The translations under genes and the position numbers were made by a program. From Epiperipatus broadwayi (Eukaryota; Onychophora; Udeonychophora; Euonychophora; Peripatidae): a stretch of DNA of 64,000 nt. The stretch lies in assembly GCA_028023455.1 (NCBI GenBank), contig JAQFVV010012573.1, positions 2,478,815 through 2,542,814 of the forward strand, written 5' to 3'. Positions within the stretch are counted from its first letter, which is position 1; each line of letters starts with the position of its first letter. The notes beneath the pieces were generated by a model. The model was not told where the DNA came from and searched no databases. It worked only from the letters and a program-made list of their open reading frames with translations. Positions 24,901 through 39,900 of the stretch are shown in pieces.

Positions 24901-27900
24901 TTTGAAAAATAAATAATGAAAAAAGTCATCTTTCTCATTTGAAATTAGATTTCAAGTTATTAGTTAAATTTTTACATAATAAAAATCATAATCGTTTAAA
25001 ATAAAGTCATTATATATTGCATTTAATGTAGCGTTGTCATTACTAATGTTCAATGATATCCAGTATCAGAAAACCTATCTTATATTTACTTTCAATTTCA
25101 TTGTTGCCTGTGAATTAACCTTGGTCAGAGGTTTTACTTGTAATGTAGTTGTTATCTTTTCCCAAATGTTTTTTTAAAAATTAATATTGTAAAATATTTA
25201 TTGATAAATATATTTATGAAAATTTGCTCTTCTATTATTATTGGTTCAAGTAAGCCCAAGCAAAAGAAATAGAATCAAAATACTTAAAAATAATTAGTTG
25301 TGCAGTGATTGTTAATAGTATAGTTTTTTTTTTTTTTTTTTGGTATAGCTATTAGGATTTAACTTTTAAAATAATTTTAACCATCTAGTATGACTATTAA
25401 AAATCAGACCCAGAATATTATAAATGAAAATTAGAAAAAGAATGTAATATTCAAAAACAAAACTGGACTTTGCATAAATATCAAAAAATTGATTGCTTAC
25501 ATTTAAGTTAATAGTATTACTTTTTTTTTTTATCTCTCTCTTTTTCTATAAAAAAAAATGTACTTTATGATAAATTTGCAATACTTCTGAATTTTCATTA
25601 ACTAGTAATACTATTTAGAATTTATTATCAAGCTTAGATTAATATCATGACTTTTTAAATGTTATTATTGAGTTTTTAGGGAGCACAATGTGGCAAATAT
25701 TTTTAGTGCCTGTCCTGAATAGATATAATACCATTAATTTAGCTTCCAAAAATTTAGCATATTGTAAAATTCAGATAAAATTATAAAATACTCCTTTAAA
25801 TTTTCATATTTTCCTAAACTTTACTATTTTATCATATGTTACATTTTATTTTAAGTAACATTTTTAATTTAATGTTGAATATGTATACTTTAAAAAAAAT
25901 ACATTTAAAATAAAATTAATGAAAATTAATAGTAAATTGATGTGAGTGTCATGTTTCTATTTTGTCTCTTTAAATCCAATTCATTTATTTTTCCAGGAAA
26001 AATATAAACTTTCAGTTGCAGTGGTAACATTTTTTAAAAATATTTACTGCAATTGATTGCAGAAAAAACTTTTAAATGATCTTATATGCTTTTATATTAA
26101 AAACAGTTTATTGATATATTATGTGATATAAATATATGAAATAAGTGTTAAAAATTCTATGACAAAATTAGTATTAGAAAATTGGAACATTCTATAAACA
26201 TCCAATTAGGAACAAATTCAGATGATGATTCATACAAAAAAATGCTTGTGTAGATACCACTTGTAAAAATGATGTTTCTCAGGTGATTAGTAATGTAAAA
26301 TTTAATGCTGGAAAATTATTGGGTATTTTTAGGATGGGAAATACTATTTGAAGATAATTGAATTGATATTAACATAAAGTTTTGTCTAAGTTAAAAATCA
26401 AGGTTGGGCACTGTATATCTTAGACAAACTTTTATGAATTTATGCAATTTATTCTCAATGTTCTGGTCTTTAGTATTACATGTGTACTGATCAAAACATG
26501 TTTATCCATCTAACATGAGTTAGAACTCACAATATGTACTTCAAACCCAGTTAAGCCTGAGATTTAGGTCAGGGACCAACCTGAATTCGAACCTACTCCA
26601 TAAACCCCAGATCAAACATCTAATGAATAACATATAATGATGGTACACGAGAATTTATTTTAAATCCAGCCCACTAGCAGAGCGGAGGAGACAATGAGAA
26701 TCTATTAACTATGAGTTAACTAAAATATGTATAAGCATGGCTGTACGTTTGGAAGTGGCGAAAAAGGAATTCAAACTACTCAAACAAGTGAAACAATAAA
26801 AAATTAGTTTAATATCATGACAAATTATTTATATACATTATGAATTAATTGCATACATTAGTAGGTGCGTGAATGAGCAAGTGGTCTACCAAACGGTAAT
26901 TACATAGTGAAATTCATGCGACCTAATCTCATATGCTCTTTTAGTAATTAAATGACATATATTATAAATAAACACACATCTTTGGTGGGTACAGTATTAA
27001 GTTGCCAATCAGTTATTAGAAAGATTACATAATATTGCCATTAACGCTTTGATTTACGGTTCTGAAATATGGTGGCTAGTATATGATTTCGGGGAGCATT
27101 CTGTGATTCATTACAGATATAATATAAGCTATTTTCACGCCATTATGGTCGTGAAAATAAAACACATTTGAAAATTACATTTAATTTTATGACAAAAATA
27201 TTTATTAAAAAAAAACATTTAAAAGACAGATCACTTGATTTTCCCCAAGGCAGATATCTTAAATACAGAAATAAATTGCAATGGTGAGATTGTATAATAA
27301 TATTGAAATAACATTATTAAGTAATAAAATTAGTAGTATTTAGAATTTACGTATACATTTTAAGCAGAGCGCAATTTTAATATTACAGCACTAAAATTAG
27401 GTCATAAGCAAAAGAAATAATAGTATGAAGAAGTTTGCAGTACTGACATCGGCAAAGAACTAACAGGAAAAAGTCGTGATTCTGGACGAAAGATGAAGTC
27501 TAAGACCCCTTCTTGGGCAGTGCTTAGAGAAAAGTGGATAGGCATGCCGTGGACGTCGCCATGTGCAGGCCTTTTTATACGAATAAAGTGAATAAGCATA
27601 GCGTGTGCCAGGCCTACTGGAGTCACCACCAGAGGTCTTTTTATTCAAAATAAGTGGATATAAGGAGAAATTCTATGGGTTCGATCTTGTCGCAATCCCC
27701 AGATTGGAAGCACGGTATATATATAAATTCATGAAGATGATCAGAATGTCAGTAACGCTGTATGACTGAATGTCCCTAACAATATGTAAAAAAGATTTAC
27801 TGCTTTAATAATAAATGCCCATGTTTGAATGCCATAATTTATATAAATAATATGCTATGCCACTAGAATATATAGAGATTTAGATTTTATTTAATAAAAT

Positions 27901-30900
27901 ATATGTTAAGATTTGACCCCCCCCCTACTTTTCTGCTATATTAAAATGATTCAATCCCACCTTCGTGGATTTTATACTTGATAATATTTAAGCATATGAT
28001 ATTTTAAGAGTATGGAAAAATAAAAGAAAACTAGTAGTTATAGAAAACAACTAATAGGTCACCCTTTCAGAATTGAATAAATAACATTTTAAGATTTCAG
28101 AGTGTTAATTAGCTTAAGTTCTGGATTCAACCCAGGTAGAATTCAGAGTTAAACAAATAACAAATTTTTATTCTAAAAACGAACCTAAAATGTTGATTCC
28201 TAAAAACAATCTGGCGAACGTATTACTTAATAAAGCATTATGCTTTAAGGGGACATTAATAACCTTAATTCATGAAGGTTTACTTAAAAGACGAAAGAAA
28301 AGATTTTACAAAGTTCAACTCGTCAGATTGCTTGAGATTGGCATATTAATAACTAAAATAGACATAAAATTAAGTAATAAATACATATAAATAAATAACT
28401 GCACCAAAGTTAAAGAAAGTTAGAGCATATGAGAGAAAATTAAATATATAGAAATCATTTAAGAGCAAATTACATTTTACATATTAATTGAAAAGAGATA
28501 CAATCAAACAATATGTTAGGAGAAATCTTGATAGCAGGATTTGAGATTAGTTAGGCTAGATTTAAATAGTAGCATAAGAGTTACTTTGCACAAATTTAAT
28601 AAGAGTCTATTTTCAAAGTATGGCTCAGGCATAGCACTTGAGGATCCAAGTGAGTTCTTGGTGACAGCAAGCTTTTATCTAGCATTCCAGAGTTCCTTCT
28701 TTAGGTTTTTCCTTCATTTCAGGGCAGCAGTTAGATGGTACATTAGCGGGAAAAATGACCCACAAGGGTCAGAAGAGTGGTGGACTTACTACTACATCAT
28801 TTTAAGTTTCACAGCAACATGTAGTATGTTAACAATACAGTTCTCTCAGTAGTAGCTATTTTGTTGGTGATTTAAAATCAGGCCATTTTATATACTGCTC
28901 AGATATTTCTGGAATGCTTTTAATTTCTTAATTCTAGCTCTAAATCTAATCTCCGATCTAAAAAAAAAATTCTTACTTTTTCTTTATCCATTGTTTTTGA
29001 AGATGCAATCGTAAGTTAATGCCCAAAAATAAATTCAAATCTACTTCAAGATTAGAAATAGATTTGACAAAAATGTTTGTAACAAAAGTACAATCGTTAA
29101 TCTTAATCCCCATTTTATTTTAAATAAAAACTTTAATTAAAAATTCCTTCCCAAGATTAAAACAATATATTTTCAACCCTTTAATATATTTTTGGACAAT
29201 TAACGATTGCATCTTCCATCTTGGATTTTATAAAATATACAGTTTAATAGAAAAAACAATTTAAAAAGAAAAAGTTTAAAAAATGATGTATAATAAAATA
29301 TTTGAAAAAAATCAATATTTTGTTAGTATTTTTGCTCCTATAATATATATATTTGAGCTGCATCTATGTACTTTAATAAAAAAGAATTAATAATAATAAA
29401 AAAATATTATAAAGTTAAAATTTTATAATTTTTAGGCGCCCATCTCAAATATATATGTAAAAAAATATATACACGACTAAAGGAGCGGGATGGGTTATAG
29501 GGTTTAAGCACAGGTTAGTAGATAGAACCATGAAGCTCAATCTTATGCTAAGATTGACTGTTTCACATGTGGCATATTATATTAGACAGGATCCAATATA
29601 TTTATTAATTGCTATCTGGTTTGAATACATTTTAAATAGTGAGAAATGAATGATAGGTTTTGAGATTACTATGTAGTATTAAGATAACATTCTTTATATA
29701 TTGTATTGTATTTTTTTTGGTATCAGGGTTCAAGTGGAGATACATTCTTAAAAATTAAAATATTTTGATGGTCAAAGATGCATAGTTGTGACTATTTCTT
29801 ATGTTTCAAGCTCATTAACAAAGTTGTGAACCATTACACTTTTAATATGATGTATAGACAAAGGCTAGTCATATTGACATTGCAGTAAGTGTGTGATTTT
29901 TTAGATTGATTGTCTCACTTCAGCTACTTGGACACTAAGAGTTATTTCATTTTTCAGCAAATATACTCTATTGAAATGGTTACAAATAACACATTTGTGA
30001 TAGTTTGTTCTTCTTGCCTTGTTTAATAACACTTTCAACACCTATTTGTCATGGACGTTGCAGAGAAATTTATTGAGTATCATTATCTGCAGAATATCAT
30101 TTATTATCTTAATCTGGTTCCAGCTCAGTTCTCTAATTGAGACCGTTTATGAGATCTCCACTATGAATTTCAATTTATTTTTTTTAAATCCAGAATTGTT
30201 ATTTTATTAATAATGTAATGCCTTTTTAAATATTAGTTTAGATATATATGTGAATGATTTTGTTTTTTATTATGAGATTGGCTTCCTTCACCACATAATA
30301 TAATTTGCATTTGTTTAATAAAATATTTTTTGTTTCAAATTCATATCAACCTCTAAACAATTATAAAATTTTTAGTAGATAATAAAGATACATAATGTAT
30401 GGTGTCACATACATAATTTAATTTTATTAGTTGTTTCACGATAATCTATGTACAGAATATAGTGAATAAAAATTTCTTCAAATTGGTTTTAGGAATGGTA
30501 TAATCAAAAGGAAATTAGATATGTGTGTATGATTGAAATTATCTTTCTTTTTTACAAAAGTATTAGAAGTGTTGCAGATTGAGTGTTTTATTATGGATTG
30601 TAATAGTTTTTATATTTTTGAAGAAGTTATCTGTAGCAATCTTAATTACATCAGTGTTAATGTGGAAATGTGAGTAGCACTGAATTAAAATATTTTTTTT
30701 ATTACATTATTTTATTATTGATATTTGAAGAAAGAATGTTATAAATTATTACCAGTTGCACTTTTCTAATATGTATTTCAGTAAGCAAAGGCTTGTGCTA
30801 TCGATATTCTGACTTTCACGATCATATTCATTTTTATTAAAATAAGAATTATAGTTATTTTATTTTTTTTGATTAAATTTTATTTTCAGAGATAGAATAG

Positions 30901-33900
30901 TAGGATTTTTTTTTATAAGATTATCTAACAAATAGTTGTTGTTTTTTTGTTATTTTGTTTTTAGCATTCAAATGCAATTTTTTTTTGTCTGAAGTTGAAG
31001 CTTCTTTAATGTTTGTATGGAAAATTTTTTCACTGTTTTTGTTTCATAGTGAGCTAGAAATTGTTGCAATTTTGTTTCAGAAAGTTAGCTTCAGTGTTGC
31101 ACCCTAGAAATAATGAGCATTTTTAAAATTTATTATTAAATAGACCTAAAAGCATTTGAATTAGTCAAAAACAATACAGCAATTTCTCTGACCTTTGTTT
31201 TACAACAAAAAAGTTGAAACAAAAATGTTTATTTCATTGATTATTACACTTGCATTGATTTAGAAATGTCTTAATATGCGGAATATATTGTAAATATACA
31301 TTTATATACCATTGGATATTAAAATTAATTTTTACAATATTAGAATACTATTATTAAATGTTAATTTAATAAACAAGAAGAGAAAAATTAAGTTAATTGT
31401 TAAATTTTTTTTTTTTTTTGATTATTACTCTATAAAGATTCAGTACTGAAATAAAAATAAGTCTAATATATAGAATTTATTATAAATATAAAAATTTAGG
31501 AGGTTTGTAATGAGTGGATAAGAGATAAAATGTTCAATTATTACTCTATGTTTTTATTTTTTAATTGAGTAAATTTGTTAATCTAGGAAGGTTTGGAAAC
31601 TAATATTTATAAATTATTAATATTGTGCCTATATATGTACATCTTTTAAATACTTTTATTGTTTTAGGCTCATTGCAAGTCAGTAAAATGGTCCTAGAAG
31701 ATCAAACATTTGAAACTATTTTCTGTACCAGAGGTCATGATAGTATCGTGAATAGTATTAGTCTTTCCTGTGATTGTAGTAATGCAGTATCATGTGGAGA
31801 TGATGGCCGGTAAGATTGTTCATTATTAAGTATAATAAGTTGCTTAAAAAATTTTTTTTAATTTTTATAAATGTTTAAAAAGAATGTCAACTGGATGTCT
31901 ACTTATTAGGTGCAATAAATTATAATCTAGAAATGTATTTAAAAATATTTATAGTATATAATTAATTTGATTGTGTAGTAGAAAGTTACTTATTCATAGA
32001 CGACATTAATATATTAATATATGATCTTATTACTCAGTCTTTTTGTCTTCCTATCTATAATTAATTATTAATAATCTTCTAAAATGTAAATAAAACATTT
32101 GATGTGTTATGAGAAAATATACAGTGATTCACCATTCAAATAATTTTCTTTTATAATAATACTTTTGCATATTTTCATTATTGACCAAAATATTTTTAAT
32201 CCATTTTGATTAGTGGCATCAATAGCAACACTTAATTCATTTTTAATTTATAACATAATGCTCCTGACTTTCTGGTCCAAATCGTGCACAGAAGAGCAAC
32301 TGATTAGAATTATGCCTAAGAATGAATTATAATATTCATGAAATAATAAAAAAAACAATGATAACATGAAAGGCTAAAACCTTCGGCAGAAGCGCCTTAA
32401 AATGCTTATGTGACAGCCAGTCAGATGTAATAATGATTGCACGTGGAACTCTCAATTCAAGAATACAAGCCAGAACACGAGAAAAAGTTGGGACCCACTT
32501 TCTTCTCTACTTAAATTTATATATAAATAAGTCAGAGTCCAGCATTCCAAACTAAGAGCATGATGCTTAAAACATCTTCACATTTAATTCACTAAATATT
32601 ATATATAAATAACGCGAAATCTTTCGATTTACAACGAAGCAATTTTCAAATCTAATGAAATGATAGTAGCAAATGTAAATATATTATATTTATTAAGTGC
32701 TAGCGGATGATCTAATAATAATGTGAAAGGCTAAAACCTTCGACAGAAGTATTTTAAAATCCTTATGTGACAGCCAATCAGATGTAATAATAACTGCACG
32801 TGGAACTCTCAATTCAAGAACACAAGCCAGAATTGAATTGAATTTTCCATGTGCATTCATTATTACATCTGATTGGCTGTCGCATAAGCATTTAGCCTTT
32901 CACATTATTATTAGATCATCTGCTAGCGCATAATAAATTTAATATATTTAAAAAAAACAATGCTATTTACAGTAATAGTAAGCAGAAATTGGTTACTGAA
33001 AGGAAAAAGAAATGCCAATTAGCTTTGTAAAAATTAAAATGATTGTTATAATAAAAAGCTTCACAAAAATTGTTTACAAAATAATCTATTCCAAAAAATT
33101 ATCTTGGATCCTCAAAAAATATATAGAGTTAATTTAATATTGAAATTATATGTAAAATAATAATTTAGAAAATAAATTATGTAATATTGAAATTTTTTTT
33201 TGAAATTTAAGAGAAGAAATTCATTATAAAAATTGCAGAGATTGAATCATGTATACTTGAATTATTACCAACTAATAAGTAATCTTTTAAAGAAATCTTT
33301 TATTGAGCATTTAAATGATCAAGTAATAGGCAACAATTACAGAGATCTTTGATAATAATGACTTTTAATTAATATTATTTTAAATTTTACAGCACTTACT
33401 GCAACTTCTGTGATGGAAAGCCATATCAGATTTCATAAATATCATGAGTTTTTATGACTTTATAGACATCATGCCATACAAAATTAGTAAACCTACTTTG
33501 CATAAAAGGAAGTCTGGGATCAAATGATGAATCAATCCATATATTTAATATAATAAACGAGAATTCCAATCAAGAATAGGTCTAGATATTCTGAGGAAAA
33601 TTAAATTGTAAAAAAGATTTTTTTTGAATAAATTAATTGTAAAATGCTTTGATAGATTATTTTCATAAGAATGACAATTGATGGGATAACTTTATCTAAT
33701 ATTAGTACAATTATTACCTTTAACCTAATGGAAAACAGATTTAATGTGAGAGTAATCAAATAATTTTGAAGATAGTGCTCATCTAACTTGTATTTATATT
33801 TTAAACTACTTCCATACCCTACTTAATTGTTAAATATAAAGTTTAATTGTTAAATGTTTTTTAGAAGAATTCAAATTTTATTGTTTTTTGAATACATACT

Positions 33901-36900
33901 GTTGTCAGTAATAACACATTAAGTAGTATAGAATACAATATTTTGAGTAATGTTATTTTTTCCTTTTCTTCACATGTTGCTGGCATGATCACTGGTAGTT
34001 CTAGTATGAGAATCAAACTGGTGATCTTTAGATTCATAAATATTGTAACGGTAAGATTTCGTATGCCTTGTTAACATGTTGCAAAATTCCCCCACCACGT
34101 TCGAATGGTGGCATAACAGGTGGGTTCAGGGCCTGTGATACCGTATTCGAACCCAGTAATTTTATTCACAACAAAACCCACATGACAACGCATCTACCCT
34201 AACAATAGCATTATTTTCTAGGCCTGGTGGTCAGGTAAACAAGAGACTCTAACTAATGGTTTCACCTTACGGACTACTACTATATTCTACTATTCATTGA
34301 TATAAGTGATACTAATTATTATTTAAATTAAGCAGACACAGACATGGATATAGATAATTTAAATATTTAATTGCGGTTAATTTACATAGGTAAATATATT
34401 ACGCTACCTGGATATCAATATAAATTACATCCCATGCCTCACGTTTAAATGGCGAATGTTACGAGACACGCTACGATATCTTAATGAGGAGTGCATTCGT
34501 TCACAAAGCCATCATCCTATTTACTTTATAATATTAATATCTATTCTAATAATTTACTAAAGATTAACATATGTGGAGAAGTGGAGCTAGACCCAGCATA
34601 AGCTTTATAATTATTATTAAAGCGACCTGCGGTAGCCTGGATCCTGCCGAGCTATAAGAGAATCGGCTTTCTAAAAGGATAATTGCAGAAGAAATGTTGG
34701 AGGCTGGTGGGGCGATCAAACGTCGGATCGGAGCCCTGTAGGTATATCACGAGCACGGTATCGGTATGAGGTCGTAGCCTTTCCATCCCCGACCGCATGA
34801 CAAGGTAATTACTATTGGAATAGGAAGAGGGTCGGCCAAACATCGGGTCGGAGCCCTTAGGAGTGGTCACGAGCGCAGTATCGGTATGAGGTCGTAGCTT
34901 TTCCATCCCCGACCCCATGACAAGGTTCCGTGCTATTATATTTTTTGTATGCTCCTTAAGTGCAAGAACAAAACGTTACAGTACCTCTTTTACATTTCTG
35001 CGATATAAAAATTCATGTATCAATAACTAGCGCAGTTCACAACTCTAATGCACACGCATTTATTTATTCTATGCTTGGCAAGATAATATAAATCTATCCC
35101 CAATCTCCACACGATTAGTATTTAATTTACTATCATTAAACCCCCCCCTTTCTTCTTAACATTATGGCTTTATTTAAGATTTAACTAACCTAACACGAAT
35201 GATAGCCCATTAACAAATACACTAACTAATAATATAGATCTCGTCTTTATAAAACATTAAAAATATTATATGATTTTCGAGCTGAAATCTATTAACCGAT
35301 ATGATTTACTGTTATGATATTAAATTCGCAGAAGAGGGGTGGCCCTTCCGCGAATTAGATAAAAAAAAAAACATCAGCTCGGAAACCACGTGGGCATGAA
35401 ATATAATCTTAACGAATACAATAAAAATTGGATACCCAAGTAGAATAATGATAGATAGATTAATTTACGAGGTTCATTATAAAATAGTATTATTACAGAA
35501 AATTGTATATATTTAATTTTAGAATTACATAATAGTAGAAAATGAAATTAATATATTAGAAATATAGAGTCAATTAGAGTTCCAAAACAATTTTTATTCT
35601 TGGGTATCATGTTACCTTTAGTCCATTTAAGTGTGCACACTTGTTTGGAGAGTCCGAGTTTCCTGGTTCAACGGCAGTTACATTTAGGAGAAGATTTATT
35701 CAACAGAAGTAGCAGAATTCTAGGTTTATCACATTTTCATGGGAATTTTAATATTGTATAGCCATCAGTCCGGAGGAGCGTCGCACGGTGCCTACTCTTG
35801 GCACATTGCTAGATATAAAATTTGGATCGCGAGAAATATAATAAACAGCATAATTGGAATTAACGTTTCGGGTTCTAGCCTTTCATTGATTATTTTAACA
35901 ATCAGTTGTCTTTTTATTCTCCTTTTCCTTATCTCTGGGATCCATCGAGCAATACGTCATCCATGCAGTTGTCTCTCGGGTCTGTGCCATACATCCCTTT
36001 AGGTCACGGATGCAATAGTTATACAGGTTGGAATTTCAATCTGATCACTTTTTAAAATTTACCTTTTACATGACGTAATTTATAAAAGTTGTTTTTAACA
36101 AACCTTTTTATTTGTTTCTGTATGTTTAAAATACCTTTTTAGCTCTTTCATCTCTTTCCCCCTCCCGCTATGACTTGCCCTTAATTAGCAGGGGAATTTT
36201 AACAGCATCTTTATTTTAAATTGAGAATTATTTTCATAATTTAAGTATTACCTGGACCTGACCTAAATAATAATATGTTTACGTTTTAAAATATAATTAT
36301 TGATTTTTTTTTTTATAATTTAAAATATTATTTAAACCTATCAGAATAATTAATAGGATTATTTAACTTTATACAACTTATGCACGGCAATTTAATAATA
36401 CCTTGTAATGTGTTATTTTTAAATAAAACTATCGGAGTAAGTGCGCATATATAACATTTAATTATTTATTTAAACAATTTACAGATATTGTATATTATTA
36501 CGCACTAATCCGATATTCAAGGTCAGAATCCATGTAAACCCATACTAAAAGGGGTGATAGGTAGAATGATGACAGAACCAAGGTGAAACTAAGATTTGAA
36601 TACAAATCTTACAGTTTCAATATGAAATATAAGATGATGCTCTATCTAATTAGGCTTTTTGTTATCAGTTTTTATTTAAATTTGGTGTGTCTTGTTAAAG
36701 TTAGTTCGAGGTGGTAAGTTTATTAACAGATGTCTCAGTGATGAGTCATTGTCTATTGTAAGAAAAATATTAAATGACGTTAATAGTTTACAAGCCAGAA
36801 CAACACTTTATATTGATATTATAATGAAACTTTTAACATTTGGAATAATAAACATATTTTCAATACAACACAGAATTTTTCATCATTGTTAATTTTCACT

Positions 36901-39900
36901 AGCATTTACATTGAAGAACTTGACACCAAAGCCTTAAATATTGCTTCCTTCCCATCAAAAATCTGAGGTCACTGTGGCAATGATATACTTGTATGATCAC
37001 ATGGTGAATTTCTATTACAAACATTCTAAATATACTTCGATAACATTCTCTTTCAATTTAATTCACAATAGAATTTACACAAAGAAAAAACTTTCTTAGC
37101 TATCCTTATTAAAGATTGTTTACAGAAAATCCATATATTCAGAAAAATATTTTGTATACATATATCCAATCATGTCAAACAAAAAGTGAAGTTGTACTAT
37201 CAGTATGGAACAGAGCAAAAGAAGTTTGTTTAAAGGCCAATGATTTAAAAAATAACTTTCATGAAGAATAGTTACTCATCAGTCATCATTAAGAATATCT
37301 TAAAGAAAAACTAATGATAGTTTACTGTAGTGTATCCATATATAATAGAATAGCAGATAAAGTGAAGAAAATCTGCAATATAAGAACAATTTTGCAAGCC
37401 ATAGCACACTATGAGGAGTCCTAATCTTAACAAAACGTAAATTTCAAATACTAAAAGTAAGAACTGCATCTATGAAATACCTTGTGAACATGGAAGAATA
37501 TATATATAAATTAATAGTTTTGGGGCTGAACCGTGTATTATTTTCCATTTCATACCGATATTTCGACGGACTAGCATCCGCCATTATCAAGGTTAACTTT
37601 TGAAAGAAAAATCGTTAGATCTCAAACAATAACGTGACTCAGTGCAAGATGAGGAATGAGATTCAACTTGAAGTAGTTCAGCATTCACATTATGAGGCTT
37701 ATCAAAATATTTATTTCCCTCAGGTTTTTCAACTATTAATTTTAAGTTAATATTAGACAAAATGAGAGGTTTCCACAATTTCTTTAAAAAATGGGAAGTA
37801 AAAACTGATGTGCTAATTTTTTGTTTAAAAGCATTTCTATGTTCCTTAATTTTGACATTTATTCGTCTATTATACTGACTCACATAACTTCTTGAGCACT
37901 GCAAACATGGAATTTCATAAACTCCTTGGTATTCCAAAAATATTCTATCTTTAGGTTTATATAAAAAATCAATTTTTTCTACTGGAAAAAAAAATTGGTG
38001 ATTTTTTATATAAACCTAAAGACAGAATATTTTTGGAACACCAAAGAGTTTATGAAATTCCATGTTTGCAGTGCTCAAAAAGCTATGTTGATCAGTCTAA
38101 TAGACGAATAAATGTCAGAATTAAGGAATATAGAAATGATTTTAATCAAAAAATTAGCACATCAGTTTTTACTTCCCAGTTTTTTTAGAAATTGTTCACA
38201 AATCTGATTTTGACAATACAAAAACACTTGCTAATTTGGAAAGATATGATTTAAGAACCATGAGAGAGTCAATTGAAATATTAGAGAGACCTAATGGTTT
38301 AAATAGGGCTGACGAAGCACAACGTATTCCAGCTATGCGGAAGCCTCTCATTTTATCTAATATTAACTTAAAATTAATAGGTGAAAAAACTGAGGGAAAT
38401 AAACATTGTGATACACCTCATATTGTGAATGCTGAACTACTTCAAGTTGAGTCTCATCTCACACTGAGTCACGTTATTGTTGAGATCTAGCAATTTTTTT
38501 TTCAAAAGTTAACCTTGATAATGGCGGATGCTAGTCCGTCGAAATATTGGTATGAAATGGAAAATAATACACGGTTCAGCCCAAAAACTATTAATATACC
38601 TATATCATACAACCGTGAAAACATTAAATATAATATATATATATATAAGAAAAAGTAGCTGCCTCATCAAAAACTAATTCTTCTTTCACTGATTGATCAG
38701 ATGAACAGTGGCAAAAATTTCCTTCAAAAATTTATATTTATAACAATTCATCTTTATAAAAGTCTATGCTAATTTTTTCCATATTAAAAAATTCGATAAA
38801 TATTATTTGCAAATCTTTGACATGTGCATTTAAAAAAGTTTGTCACATCTACGCTATAGGACTGTATATATATAAAGTATATTTCTGAAGTTTAGAACAT
38901 GTTTTTAATATTTATTTATTTTTTTAGAATGGAAGTTTTATTTTAATTCAAACTTTCTTAATTAGGTTTCTAAAGTTTAATCATAATTTTAATTGCAATT
39001 TATGCAGTAATCTTAAAATTAGCATATTAAAAAAAAAGTTGTTTTTTTTAACATGTTTAAATCTAGTGGTCCTCCTATTAAAAACATAGATGACTTTGTA
39101 TTAGAAATCTATATATCTATCAGTCTGAAAATAATCACATATGGAGGTAATGCGTTAATGATAATTAATGTTTTGCTACTCTGCAGATGTCAAGAAAATC
39201 ATCCAATGCATTCCAGTGGATTATAAGATACAAAAATGAAAACTAATTGTATTCTTTAATTATAACCATTACTTTTATTAATTAAAGATTGTAAATACTT
39301 ATATGGTACTGTATTTTTGTGTTACGCTAATAATTGGAATAATGAGAAGCACTCCAATTATGATAAAATCAATTTGAGATTATTACTAAATAATCTTAAT
39401 ATGTGAAATTATCTGTGCAAACAATTGAGTATATGGATTATGATATAGTAGTAGTATATAATTTAAATGACGTGTGATTATATGCCAAATGATCTTCATT
39501 TATAAAATTCTACGAATTATTTAAAATGCTTTTACTATTAGAAAAACAGATTTACATATGCTTTATATTTGAAATTAAAGAGTCATTTTGAAAAAGTCTT
39601 GTAATCAACTTATGAAATGATATATTTTAATGATTTTTGAATTAGTATGAACTTTGTTCTTGAATAATTTACATATCTTATTAACTGAATAGATATAATG
39701 TTTAATGTTCAAGTTGTGTAGAATATTATAAATATTGTACATTAAAATATTTTGTGATCAACAATCAATAGTATTCTGTCTCATGGACAGGTTCAGAGTT
39801 AGTCACATCATCAAATCATCTATTTTTCCACTTCATTCTTTTCATTGCCTAGCTCTTCAATTGCATATAACTCTTTCTTTCTAGTCAATCTTTTCTGTCC

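Noticed and set aside
28541-28852. 103-codon open frame
   Set aside because: No recognisable family and no splice or start context; it lies in the tail of the GC-shifted block and is probably chance.
34050-34972. Possible solo LTR (starts TG, ends CA)
   Set aside because: No second copy, no clear target duplication, and TG/CA ends are expected by chance.
35739-36002. 87-codon open frame with a hydrophobic segment
   Set aside because: Same position type within the second GC-shifted block, no homology recognised, no exon borders.
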